IMG/VR virus record: IMGVR_UViG_3300050821_002860
Coordinates: 1-47,995 of that record
Length of the DNA: 47,995 nucleotides
Source: a virus
Direction: 5' to 3' (one strand)
Part shown: one piece after another, positions 18,177 to 25,411 of the stretch
Layout: each line of letters opens with the position of its first letter
Numbering within the stretch: the first letter of the stretch is position 1
The notes under the pieces: model-generated
The model's database searches: none
The model's input: the letters and a program-made list of their open reading frames with translations, nothing else
Told to the model about the DNA's origin: nothing
Made by a program: the position numbers and the translations under genes

Positions 18177-18408
18177 TGTAATCGTTCCCTGCCTTTCTTA
18201 TTTGTTCTGGTGTAAACTGTTCAGCTGCTTCAGTAGGGTAGGCTCGCACCCACTCACCACTAATCTTCCCATGTTGATAGCGCTGAAGAATGTCCTTCCG
18301 ATGGGCGTTACGCTGGTCGGTATGGCTCCATGACTTGAACCCAGGGCTACTCTTAGCGGCCTCTGGCTTCGCATCCTTAATAAAGACTCCGTTCTTAATA
18401 ACGCTCAT
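18169..18408 (-). CDS. Hypothetical 79-residue basic protein
   Basis: Small basic protein with SPGFKSWSHTDQRNAHRKDI and a C-terminal FTPEQIRKAGNDYIG. The start ATG overlaps the stop of the membrane-protein gene upstream (ATGA), indicating coupled translation. No known domain is seen. Confidence 0.6.
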   Translation of the reverse strand: MSVIKNGVFIKDAKPEAAKSSPGFKSWSHTDQRNAHRKDILQRYQHGKISGEWVRAYPTEAAEQFTPEQIRKAGNDYIG

Positions 18409-18701
18409 CTGTGCGTTGCCCTCTCAATAATATTACCCACGTTCTCATTGCTGCCACTGATTGTGTTCTCACGCTGGTTCTTTTCAAATTCAAGCTGCTC
18501 AGGAGTCTTAGGAGTCACAATATTGCTTCTCTTGCTAGGCTCCTTTTTAGGGCTAGCATACGAACCAAGAGTCACACCCACCTTCGGCTCCGGTTCTTTC
18601 TTGACAGTTAGCTTGTAGTAGAGAATCTGAATCTCCCGAGTATGCCACCCGAGAGCAAAGCTAATCAGGCAGAGGACTAAGAATATAGCAGTGTCTATCA
18701 T
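18405..18701 (-). CDS. Membrane-anchored 98-residue protein
   Basis: Residues 3-20 form one hydrophobic helix (TAIFLVLCLISFALGW). A long polar Lys/Pro/Glu/Asn-rich region follows and would face the cytoplasm or exterior. It overlaps both neighbours by four bases. Spanin-like or holin-accessory roles are conceivable, but it is far from the lysis block and no lipobox is visible. Confidence 0.6.
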   Translation of the reverse strand: MIDTAIFLVLCLISFALGWHTREIQILYYKLTVKKEPEPKVGVTLGSYASPKKEPSKRSNIVTPKTPEQLEFEKNQRENTISGSNENVGNIIERATHR

Positions 18702-18922
18702 GACTCGCCGTACTTCCGGATGTAGTTTTCCATTTGCTTGTCCAGCGTTTCCATGACCGACTCGATGACCGGATTAAGCTTCTTAGCGAGTTTGTCTGCC
18801 TCTTCTTCACCCATAAGCTCCCTCGTGTACCACATGATCTGTAGGAACTGGACAACCATGTTCAGGCTCAGGGTGGCACTCATACTGGCATTAGCGACTT
18901 CTAATTCTTGATCTGGTGTCAT
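18698..18922 (-). CDS. Hypothetical 74-residue helical protein
   Basis: Mostly helical and acidic: LSLNMVVQFLQIMWYTRELM then EADKLAKKLNPVIESVME. It overlaps the zinc-ribbon gene upstream and the membrane gene downstream by ATGA junctions. No family is recognised. Confidence 0.6.
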   Translation of the reverse strand: MTPDQELEVANASMSATLSLNMVVQFLQIMWYTRELMGEEEADKLAKKLNPVIESVMETLDKQMENYIRKYGES

Positions 18923-19503
18923 AGTACCCCCTTTAGGTATTCTACCGGATTGTCAGCGACCACGAGGCTCTGAAGATGGTTCTGCCAACACGGGTTCCCG
19001 AAGGGGATAGGTCTTTTGCAAGACTCGCATGTAACCTTTGCGGGCTCGTCATAGTCAGAAAACTTGTGGTTGTTAATATGGTCAGGCCAGACGCTCTTAC
19101 AGAACTCCTTGTTGAACAGCAGCTCGCTTATGTTGGCGTTTCTCTTCTTCATGCCGTCAATGACCGCTTCAGCCTCCATCCCGATAGTGACGGCGCTGTT
19201 AGCGAATCTTGTGTACTCATTCCAACCATTCTTCACAGCCAGACGGATAGCCTCCATAACGATCTTGTCGTTTGGGGAGTAGACAACGGGCATCGGATTG
19301 TAGGGAACGTTAGCATTGTAACGGGGCGCTGCCTCCAGCCCGGTATCTATTGGATTTGGGATTTGTAGACTGCCAGGATTGGCAATGACTGCCTCTAGCT
19401 CCTGCGGTGAGACGGTCACAGGGTCAGCAGGATTGCCAGCACCTTTAGGGATAATGGATGTCTTCCAATCTACATGAGCTGCTGGGCTACGGGTGTTATC
19501 CAT
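18919..19503 (-). CDS. Hypothetical protein with C-terminal zinc-binding motif
   Basis: A 194-residue protein. The N-terminal 75 residues are Pro/Asn-rich and probably disordered. A helical core follows (DKIVMEAIRLAVKNGWNEYT), then CESCKRPIPFGNPCWQNH near residues 155-175, a likely single zinc site. Its start overlaps the stop of the 67-residue gene by one base. The function is unknown. Confidence 0.6.
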   Translation of the reverse strand: MDNTRSPAAHVDWKTSIIPKGAGNPADPVTVSPQELEAVIANPGSLQIPNPIDTGLEAAPRYNANVPYNPMPVVYSPNDKIVMEAIRLAVKNGWNEYTRFANSAVTIGMEAEAVIDGMKKRNANISELLFNKEFCKSVWPDHINNHKFSDYDEPAKVTCESCKRPIPFGNPCWQNHLQSLVVADNPVEYLKGVL

Positions 19504-19706
19504 TACGGTTGCTCTACTATCTGCAAGAAGTCGTTGTCCTCACCCCTAGTGCAGATGAACAGGACATTGGTGACTGGTCCAGTATAGATATTCTCAACAT
19601 CATACATAGTCAGTCCCGATTTATCTAAGTTTATGAAGATCAGGTAAAACTTACTGGGGTCTAGTTCTACCAAGTCGGCTTTTAATGTCTCTAGTTCTCT
19701 AGTCAA
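19503..19706 (-). CDS. Hypothetical 67-residue protein
   Basis: Small alpha/beta protein (FYLIFINLDKSGLTMYDVEN) whose start overlaps the 3' end of the GroEL-like gene by eight bases. It is therefore expressed with the chaperonin pair. A co-factor role is possible but there is no sequence evidence for it. Confidence 0.6.
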   Translation of the reverse strand: MTRELETLKADLVELDPSKFYLIFINLDKSGLTMYDVENIYTGPVTNVLFICTRGEDNDFLQIVEQP

Positions 19707-21249
19707 CCTTGCTCTCCCTATCTACGAATACCGTTCCAGCACTAGTGGTAATCAGGCTGGCAGCAATGCTACTTGCGTTACGCACAATCTCAGTAACCAC
19801 CAGTGTCGGGTCAAGAACTCCGGCAGTGACTAGGTTCACGGGAGCCTTACCAACACGCTTCAGGTCGTAGCCAAACCAGTCCTTGGCATCTTCTACGGTC
19901 ATAAGGATTCGCTCAGGGTTCTCACCGGCGTTCTCAGCTAGCAGCTTAATAAGGTTTTGGTAAGCGCTATTAAATTGTCCGGCTTTGACTCGGGCCAGCG
20001 TTACACCGCCCCCTGGCACTACGCCATCTTTGAAGGCTGCCCGGATAGCGCATACAGCGTCATCAATCCGAAGCTTCAGCTCCTCGCGTTCCATCTCTGT
20101 CGGGGCTCCGACGTGGATAATAGCGAGCTTTCCGTTAAGCCGTGAGATTCGGTCCCGAATAATATCTATGTCAATCGCGCTGGTGCTGGCTTTGAGCTGT
20201 TCCTTCAGTTCTTTAACCCGCTCTGCTACGACTGTCTTGGAACCATCAGCCCCAATGATCTTCGTTGAGCGTTCGTCAATAACAACCTTCTTGGCAAACC
20301 CAAGCAGAGAGGTGTTGAAATCCTCACCATTGGCACCAGGCGTATATACATCAGCGTCCGTTAGCAGCGCTAGGTCATCCATGAAGATGGTACGCATACC
20401 TTCGTAAGCTGGAACGTCTACAGGGGTGACACAAATGCTTCCAGCCATCCAGTTAGCGGCCAGTACTTCCAAGACTTCGGGGCTGACTTCACCGACAAGC
20501 ACGAGTTCACGGATTCCCTCTTTAACAAGTGTCTGCAATATCGGGCCAATATCCGCCTTGGTCTGAAGCCGCTTCTCACTGACCAAGATAGGGACGTTGC
20601 CTTCATGGTAGCTCTTAAGACTTGAGGGTTGGTTGGTGAGGCCAACAGCGGTGAAGCCCTTGTTAAAGTAGAAGCCATCCACGGTTTCGGAGTAGACCTC
20701 AGAGCCGCCATAGCTTTCAACAAGCACTCCGGCATCTTCGCCAAGATCGGTAAACGCCTCTTCTAACATCTGGGCAATAGCCTTGTCTCCGGTAGAGGTT
20801 TCAGCCACCTTAAGTAACATAGTCTTCGTGAATGGGATAGAGAGCCGCTCAACCTGGGAGATAACATCGTAACCAGTCTGCTTGAGCATCTTGGCTACTT
20901 CCATGCGCTTGTAGCCAGCGGCGACGAGTTTCCGTCCCTCTAAGTAGAGATTGCGGGTCAGCAGAGCCACGGCAGTTGTTCCGTCTCCAACGTTTCGGTT
21001 GTTCATAGAGCTGGTCTGGATAACAGCACGAGCTGCCATATTCTGGATTGGTTGCTCTAAATACAGTCTGCGTATATTGGTTACGCCATCCTTCGAGAGA
21101 AGTGGGTCTCCGTACTTCTGCTCGATCATAACGTTACCAGCTCCTGGTCCGTATCCGGCTGCGGCTAGTTCGTAGACCTTCTCAACTCCGGCTGCTATGC
21201 CTTGATGTAGTTCTTGTTCAGTAACTACTGAACGGCTTTCCTTGCTGAT
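19699..21249 (-). CDS. GroEL-like group I chaperonin with non-standard start
   Basis: The frame from ATG 21129 gives 476 residues, but homology continues upstream for about 40 more. ELHQGIAAGVEKVYELAAAG and GYGPGAGNVMIEQKYGDP match the GroEL N-terminal ATP-binding segment. GDGTT (about residues 88-92) and VVPGGGVTLARVKA are the ATP motifs. That extension contains no ATG, GTG, TTG or CTG. The only well-placed candidate is ATC 21247-21249, six bases after GGAGG, just after an in-frame TGA. The predicted 516 residues fit the family (about 545). It is encoded directly after the GroES-like gene and probably folds phage or host proteins. Alternatively it is reached by frameshifting from GroES. Confidence 0.8.
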   Translation of the reverse strand: MSKESRSVVTEQELHQGIAAGVEKVYELAAAGYGPGAGNVMIEQKYGDPLLSKDGVTNIRRLYLEQPIQNMAARAVIQTSSMNNRNVGDGTTAVALLTRNLYLEGRKLVAAGYKRMEVAKMLKQTGYDVISQVERLSIPFTKTMLLKVAETSTGDKAIAQMLEEAFTDLGEDAGVLVESYGGSEVYSETVDGFYFNKGFTAVGLTNQPSSLKSYHEGNVPILVSEKRLQTKADIGPILQTLVKEGIRELVLVGEVSPEVLEVLAANWMAGSICVTPVDVPAYEGMRTIFMDDLALLTDADVYTPGANGEDFNTSLLGFAKKVVIDERSTKIIGADGSKTVVAERVKELKEQLKASTSAIDIDIIRDRISRLNGKLAIIHVGAPTEMEREELKLRIDDAVCAIRAAFKDGVVPGGGVTLARVKAGQFNSAYQNLIKLLAENAGENPERILMTVEDAKDWFGYDLKRVGKAPVNLVTAGVLDPTLVVTEIVRNASSIAASLITTSAGTVFVDRESKVD

Positions 21250-21529
21250 GATTCACCTCCGTTAGTTTCTCCCACCCTTGCAAATCGGCAATCCGAATAA
21301 AGCATTGCTGCTTACCTTCGAAGTTGACACGCTTTCCCTCGACAAACTCAGGCCAGAACGCCTTATATCCGACTAGTGTTCTCGCCCAAGGCTGATCTTT
21401 CCCTGGATTGATCTTAAGAATAACGCCTTCCGTTTTTGTATCGTACTTCGCTTCTGGAAGCTTCACCCCCGTGTAGTAGTCGCCTAGCTGTACCAGAGCG
21501 TACCCTGGGGCTGGGAATATTTCATTCAT
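21218..21529 (-). CDS. GroES-like co-chaperonin
   Basis: The 103 residues match the GroES plan: an N-terminal strand (FPAPGYALVQLGDYYTGVKL), a mobile-loop region, EGVILKINPGKDQPW, then VEGKRVNFEGKQQCFIRIAD. GroES is about 97 residues. It overlaps the start of the GroEL-like gene, as expected for an obligate pair. The sequence is divergent, so the call depends partly on that neighbour. It is divergent from the lysis block, sharing the short gap that holds the cassette at 21535. Confidence 0.75.
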   Translation of the reverse strand: MNEIFPAPGYALVQLGDYYTGVKLPEAKYDTKTEGVILKINPGKDQPWARTLVGYKAFWPEFVEGKRVNFEGKQQCFIRIADLQGWEKLTEVNHQQGKPFSSY

Positions 21530-21534
21530 GTAAG

Positions 21535-21582
21535 TATAATTCTAACATACGCCCTCAGAGCTAATAGCTGGGGGTTATTTTT
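21535..21582 (+). promoter_or_regulatory. Late promoter-hairpin cassette before the lysis block
   Basis: TATAAT (21535-21540) is followed by a 7-bp hairpin (21552-21574, AGAGCTA core in the loop) and TTATTTTTAT, with the ATG of the next gene at 21585. The box lies just outside the divergent GroES-like start, so the two directions may influence each other. Confidence 0.7.
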
Positions 21583-21584
21583 AT

Positions 21585-21908
21585 ATGGCAACCAAAGTCA
21601 ACGAACTAGTCAGTACTACCCCTTACTCGAAACAGCTCATAAAGTTTATGAAGACTCGCTCGGATGGCAGGCTTCCAGATAAGACAAAGCCAACGACACC
21701 GACGGATGAGAAGATTCACATCGGGCATATCATAGGGTCAAGTTGGTATAACCTCCAGCATCTACACGACCATGCTGAAGAGGTAGCTTTCGACTATGGC
21801 CGACTTCATAAGGAAGACCCGAAGTACGGAGCGAAGCTGACCAGTCAGACGAAAGCGGTCATTAATCCAATTTTACGGAAGATGAATTTAAGAATAGAGG
21901 AGAGATAA
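21585..21908 (+). CDS. Hypothetical 107-residue protein, first gene of lysis block
   Basis: A basic soluble protein with two helical segments (SKQLIKFMKTRSDGRLPDK; SWYNLQHLHDHAEEVAFDY) and several His residues. Like the gene at 4780 it starts directly after a cassette T-run, without a separate ribosome site. No lysis function is visible in the sequence; it is grouped with lysis genes by operon only. Confidence 0.65.
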   Translation: MATKVNELVSTTPYSKQLIKFMKTRSDGRLPDKTKPTTPTDEKIHIGHIIGSSWYNLQHLHDHAEEVAFDYGRLHKEDPKYGAKLTSQTKAVINPILRKMNLRIEER

Positions 21909-21909
21909 G

Positions 21910-22056
21910 ATGTCAGGAAGTTCAGGAGGCATGGGCGGTAACGGTACGGCAATCAGTGGCGCAGCCCTTAAACACAAGAATTACAAACCGGACAAAGCTG
22001 GCAAGAAGAAGCTCGGTCAAGCAGTCCGAGGTTGGATATCTAAGAATAAGAAGTAA
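21910..22056 (+). CDS. 48-residue basic peptide
   Basis: The ATG lies one base after the preceding stop, with GAGGAGAGATAAG as ribosome site. The peptide is Gly/Ser-rich at first (MSGSSGGMGGNGTAISGAA) and then strongly basic (KAGKKKLGQAVRGWISKNKK). Its stop overlaps the next start (TAATG). It could bind nucleic acid or membrane; no family is known. Confidence 0.65.
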   Translation: MSGSSGGMGGNGTAISGAALKHKNYKPDKAGKKKLGQAVRGWISKNKK

Positions 22057-22349
22057 TGACAGCCAAACTCGAAGCACCACCAATGATCTCAGTGCCGAGC
22101 GCCGACCTCATCAACTACCGCTTCGATATAACCGAAAAGCGGTTTGATGAAATGACAAGGAAGCTAGACGCAATATTTGCCCAGAACGCTCACTTTGTAG
22201 ATGAGAGCAGAGTTCGTGAGATTGTGAAAGAAGTGATAAAGCCTACTGAGGACACCCTGGGTGGCTATCGTTGGTACTGGAGAACACTGGTAGCAGCAGT
22301 CATCTTGGCCATAGCTACTGCCGTCGGGGGTATACTAATAAAGAAATGA
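22056..22349 (+). CDS. Membrane-anchored helical protein (holin-accessory-like)
   Basis: A 97-residue protein: a soluble helical region (ITEKRFDEMTRKLDAIF; SRVREIVKEVIKPTEDTL) ends in one C-terminal membrane helix (TLVAAVILAIATAVGGILI) and KK. This tail-anchored layout resembles the haemolysin/XhlA-like proteins found beside holins. ATGA coupling joins it to the next membrane protein, and the lysin follows. Confidence 0.65.
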   Translation: MTAKLEAPPMISVPSADLINYRFDITEKRFDEMTRKLDAIFAQNAHFVDESRVREIVKEVIKPTEDTLGGYRWYWRTLVAAVILAIATAVGGILIKK

Positions 22350-22642
22350 AGCAGTTCAATGACCGTCTCGCCAACTTCCTTGGGGACGCCCTGTCCCACA
22401 TGAACTTCTTTTACTTTTGTTTAGCGCTTGACCTTTTAGAACTTCATCCAGTTATCCAGGCCCACTCGACCATTACTTGGGTCACGTACCTATCCCAAAG
22501 CGTTATCCAACTTATTGCTCTTCCGATCTTGGGAGCACAGAATAAGTTACAGCAGAGCAACCACGAAGAGACTATGAAACACGTTAAGAGTCTCCACGAC
22601 AAAGTTGACGCAGTACACAAGCACTTAAAAGGAGGTGAATGA
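22346..22642 (+). CDS. Putative holin or lysis membrane protein
   Basis: ATG 22346, overlapping the previous stop, is preferred to the longer in-frame start at 22271. The 98 residues hold two hydrophobic stretches (NFFYFCLALDLLELHPVIQ; SQSVIQLIALPILGAQ) and a charged C-terminal helix. Two membrane spans, small size and position immediately before the muramidase fit a holin. The call is by context; holins share little sequence. Confidence 0.6.
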   Translation: MKQFNDRLANFLGDALSHMNFFYFCLALDLLELHPVIQAHSTITWVTYLSQSVIQLIALPILGAQNKLQQSNHEETMKHVKSLHDKVDAVHKHLKGGE

Positions 22643-23694
22643 TGGCGGACTATCTACCGTTCCACGATATAAGTTACGCTCAGGGCGTATATGACATGAC
22701 TGCGGACCCGAATCCCATTGTCATGATTAAGATGTCTGGTGGAGATGGACCAATTGGCAGTGAACTCTATTTTGACTCCCAGGCATACAACAATTACACC
22801 AACGCGGTTAAGACTGGGAAGGCTCCTGCTGGCTACCACTTCGCTGGTGCTGGCGACCCGGTTGCTGAAGCTGACTATTTCTACCGGGCAATGTCACCGC
22901 TCGCTGAGAACGACGTTATGGCTCTTGATTGGGAGATTGAAGGCTATACAGGCGACCCGGTAGCATGGTGCCTCAGTTTCGTTACCGAAATACACAATAA
23001 GTGTGGTGTCTGGCCACTCATCTACCTCAATATATCAACACTTAACGGCCATGACTGGTCGCCGGTGCTTGCAAACTGTGGCCTGTGGCTGGCAGCTCCA
23101 AGCTATGGGTTTGACGAGACCATACCAGAGGTCAAAGTTACCTATGTTGCCCAGCAAGGCCCAATTGTTAACGGCGTAGACACTGACGCTTTCTTCGGAA
23201 CCTTGGATGAGTTTAAGAAGTATGGCTACCATGCACCAGCTCCGGTGGTAGCTCCTGCTGTCCCTTTAAGTTCTACGACGGCCCCTTCACCTCCATCTCC
23301 AGTTACGGAACCCGTATCTACTACCCCGACGTCCCCATCACCTACTCCGGTAACCATACCTACCGTTACTCCGACTCCTTCTGTGGGTACGGCGATAGAT
23401 ATAGTAAAACCGACAGTCAAGAAGCCCGCTCCCTCTCTGAGTAACCAAGTGACGGTCGTGGAGAATTACGTTAAAGAAGACGAGGATGCAGCCGTGAGAC
23501 TAATCAATGCACTCAAGGGAAAGAAAACGTACACTGCGAGTACGCTCATGCTACTCACCAGTGTTGAGAAATACCTGACTGGTAGTCATGACCTGAGTTC
23601 ATACTTAACCACTGTGCAGGGCCTTTTTGGAGCTGTTGGTGTGCTCGGAATCACAACGAGAGCGGCCTTGGCCAAGATCGAAAACAGGCTATAA
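22639..23694 (+). CDS. Endolysin, GH25-type muramidase with C-terminal hydrophobic module
   Basis: The 351-residue protein opens with HDISYAQGVYD and continues with GYHFAGAGDP, VMALDWEIEGYTG and VNGVDTDAFFGT, the conserved segments of GH25 (Chalaropsis-type) lysozymes. D and E of DWE are the expected catalytic residues. The catalytic domain covers about residues 1-200. A Pro/Thr/Ser linker follows (200-265), then a helical module with GKKTYTASTLMLLTSVEKYL and LFGAVGVLGITTRAALAKI. That module resembles small phage membrane proteins and is unusual on a lysin. AAGGAGGTGA precedes the ATG. There is no signal peptide, so export would need the holin. Confidence 0.85.
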   Translation: MMADYLPFHDISYAQGVYDMTADPNPIVMIKMSGGDGPIGSELYFDSQAYNNYTNAVKTGKAPAGYHFAGAGDPVAEADYFYRAMSPLAENDVMALDWEIEGYTGDPVAWCLSFVTEIHNKCGVWPLIYLNISTLNGHDWSPVLANCGLWLAAPSYGFDETIPEVKVTYVAQQGPIVNGVDTDAFFGTLDEFKKYGYHAPAPVVAPAVPLSSTTAPSPPSPVTEPVSTTPTSPSPTPVTIPTVTPTPSVGTAIDIVKPTVKKPAPSLSNQVTVVENYVKEDEDAAVRLINALKGKKTYTASTLMLLTSVEKYLTGSHDLSSYLTTVQGLFGAVGVLGITTRAALAKIENRL

Positions 23695-23802
23695 TAATTC
23701 TTGAACGGCCTAGCGTTAGTACCTCTTATCCACAGAACGAAGTTTTCTTGTTCATAAGCTTTCACTATCGTCTCATACGTTTTAACTGACGAACGGCATA
23801 TT

Positions 23803-23831
23803 AAAAGAGCGGCACTAGGAGCCGCTCTTTA
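23803..23831. terminator. Bidirectional terminator between lysis block and early operon
   Basis: A perfect 10-bp stem, AAAGAGCGGC with GCCGCTCTTT (23804-23813 and 23821-23830), has loop ACTAGGA. A-rich and T-rich flanks serve both directions. It ends the lysis operon on + and the early operon on -, overlapping the stop of the - gene at 23829. Bases 23695-23802 show no gene. Confidence 0.85.
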
Positions 23832-23960
23832 CTTTTTACCCCAGAATCTACGCCGATCTGTGGCTTTTTCGAAGGTGTACTTCTGGAGAATACGTTCCTC
23901 GTACCTTTTGGATGTCTTCTCTAACTGTTTTAATAGTTCGTCTGACAAGTACCTTCCCAT
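23829..23960 (-). CDS. 43-residue helical basic protein
   Basis: ATG 23960 has CTGGAGGTGT directly upstream, a much better start than the upstream in-frame ATG. The product (MGRYLSDELLKQLEKTSKRY...) is one charged helix ending DRRRFWGKK. It overlaps the membrane-protein frame at 23848-24084 by 113 bases in another frame. It could be a separate gene or be reached from that frame by frameshifting. Confidence 0.55.
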   Translation of the reverse strand: MGRYLSDELLKQLEKTSKRYEERILQKYTFEKATDRRRFWGKK

Positions 23961-24084
23961 ACACCTCCAGTCGGTTACTGTTAACAAGCAGTATAGCAAG
24001 AACGAGCAGCCACCACATGCTCTGGAACAGAATCCAGGCAAATTGAACAGTCGTTAATGTTGTCACCTCCCCCACGAATACCAT
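23848..24084 (-). CDS. Small membrane protein overlapping its neighbour
   Basis: A 78-residue frame with one clear membrane helix (about residues 14-35: QFAWILFQSMWWLLVLAILL). A basic C-terminal half is read in a different frame from the well-initiated 43-residue protein. The start follows GGGGGATAGGTTC. The membrane part looks genuine; the overlapping tail may be constrained by the other frame. Confidence 0.5.
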   Translation of the reverse strand: MVFVGEVTTLTTVQFAWILFQSMWWLLVLAILLVNSNRLEVYGKVLVRRTIKTVREDIQKVRGTYSPEVHLRKSHRSA

Positions 24085-24108
24085 GAACCTATCCCCCTCT
24101 ATTTATGT

Positions 24109-24663
24109 TTACGCCTCATGTTCTTTACCATCTATTATAGAGGTAAATACCTTCGGTTGCTTAGGTATTTTTTCTTTTATTGGGTGGATTCGAGGACGAC
24201 CCATAGCGATACCTTTTCGTATCTGACTATGGCGTCCATTTTCCTTACTGCTCCACTTATAACTATACCCCTTATCTAGTCGTAGGTAGTCACAGATAAG
24301 CTTTTTCATACGCCACGTGGTTACATATGAGCCCCCATATCTTCGTTGTAGCTCGTGAGCTGGCACTTTACCGTCAGATTTGTATATATCCTCAATGGCT
24401 CCGTACCAGCTCACCAGAGGAATATGAGAGTTTTCAAATATTGTTCCAGCCAGAGGGGATACATGGCCTCCCCTGGAGCAGCCGTGGGCGTAGCTCTTCC
24501 GATCTGCCAGCCTGTACCACTTGCCCTCATTGCCACAGTTCAAACATTCAGGGTCTTTATCTCCCCACCTATTCTTAAACAAGAACTCCAAAGCTATATC
24601 TTCACTCGGGTTGCGCCGGATGAAGATAAGCTGGGAGAGAGTGGGGAAATAATCCCGTTCCAT
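24109..24663 (-). CDS. IS1595/ISXO2-type zinc-ribbon and HTH protein without transposase domain
   Basis: A 184-residue protein. CLNCGNEGKWYRL and a second half-site YAHGCSRGGH form a zinc ribbon. SPLAGTIFENSHIPLVSWYG is the diagnostic linker of ISXO2-like transposases, followed by their helix-turn-helix (HELQRRYGGSYVTTWRMKKL). The DDE nuclease part is missing; the protein ends in a basic tail (GRPRIHPIKEKIPKQPKVF). It abuts the ParB-like gene by one base and has no inverted repeats around it. It is therefore more likely a domesticated DNA-binding protein than a mobile element. Confidence 0.7.
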   Translation of the reverse strand: MERDYFPTLSQLIFIRRNPSEDIALEFLFKNRWGDKDPECLNCGNEGKWYRLADRKSYAHGCSRGGHVSPLAGTIFENSHIPLVSWYGAIEDIYKSDGKVPAHELQRRYGGSYVTTWRMKKLICDYLRLDKGYSYKWSSKENGRHSQIRKGIAMGRPRIHPIKEKIPKQPKVFTSIIDGKEHEA

Positions 24664-25400
24664 TAGAACAGTCTAACGCGAGTCTCTTCGGTCTGGTTGT
24701 AGTTGTAGATATCTTCAAAGTTGCGCATGTAGTCTGAGATATTCGCCCAGCCCTTGAGCTGGTTGTGGTACTTCTCAATCTTACCGATCATGCGCTTGTG
24801 GTCGTAGTTCGGAGAGTTGAATATAGTGTATAGGCTCTGCATCATAATGCCCGTACAGCGGTGCTCGTCCCGAAGCATATCCAAGACATCGTTAAGCTGG
24901 TTGAGCATGTGGAACGTTCTGGCCTTGTCCTTTAGCTCGTATTTTCCAGCTCGGAAGTCGGCCCCTTTACCTGGGAAGGCGCTGAATACCATAAGGGTAC
25001 GGAATGGCAGATTGTACTGGTCGGCAAGACCCATGAACTGCTTGTAGTGCTCGACTCCAAGCTTGGCATAGCTATCGCCATAATCCCGCCATCCCCAGTT
25101 GCGGCGGCCACGGTTAAGCGCCTGAATTACCTCGATACTAATATTCGGCGTAATGCGGTAGTGGACTGGCCATCCAAGCCGCTTACAAACCTCCAAACGG
25201 TGCTGCCCATCCTGGACGCCATTCTCGTCGTTAATGTCGATGGGATAGTCTGGCGTTAGGTTCCCGAACTCCGTGAAGCTTTTAATAAGCTCCTTGACGT
25301 GCATCTCGTTAATTGGGCGGTTTCCCTTAATGCTATGGAACCTACCGTAGTCTGTTGTGTTTAATACCGCACCCTTTATCTGGTTTTCTTCAAATTTCAT
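24663..25400 (-). CDS. ParB/Srx-fold nuclease-like protein
   Basis: A 245-residue protein. The N-terminal 90 residues carry the ParB-like pattern: NRPINEMHVKELIKSF, PIDINDENGVQDGQHRLEVC and KRLGWPVHYRI. The QDGQHRL segment corresponds to the conserved G-x-R box. The remaining 150 residues are helical and unassigned. Phage proteins of this type act in DNA partition, nicking or regulation; which applies here is unclear. GGAGGTGAACT precedes the ATG. Confidence 0.75.
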   Translation of the reverse strand: MKFEENQIKGAVLNTTDYGRFHSIKGNRPINEMHVKELIKSFTEFGNLTPDYPIDINDENGVQDGQHRLEVCKRLGWPVHYRITPNISIEVIQALNRGRRNWGWRDYGDSYAKLGVEHYKQFMGLADQYNLPFRTLMVFSAFPGKGADFRAGKYELKDKARTFHMLNQLNDVLDMLRDEHRCTGIMMQSLYTIFNSPNYDHKRMIGKIEKYHNQLKGWANISDYMRNFEDIYNYNQTEETRVRLF

Positions 25401-25411
25401 AGTTCACCTCC

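Noticed and set aside
24109-24663. Intact IS1595-family insertion sequence
   Set aside because: No DDE domain, inverted repeats or target duplication are visible.
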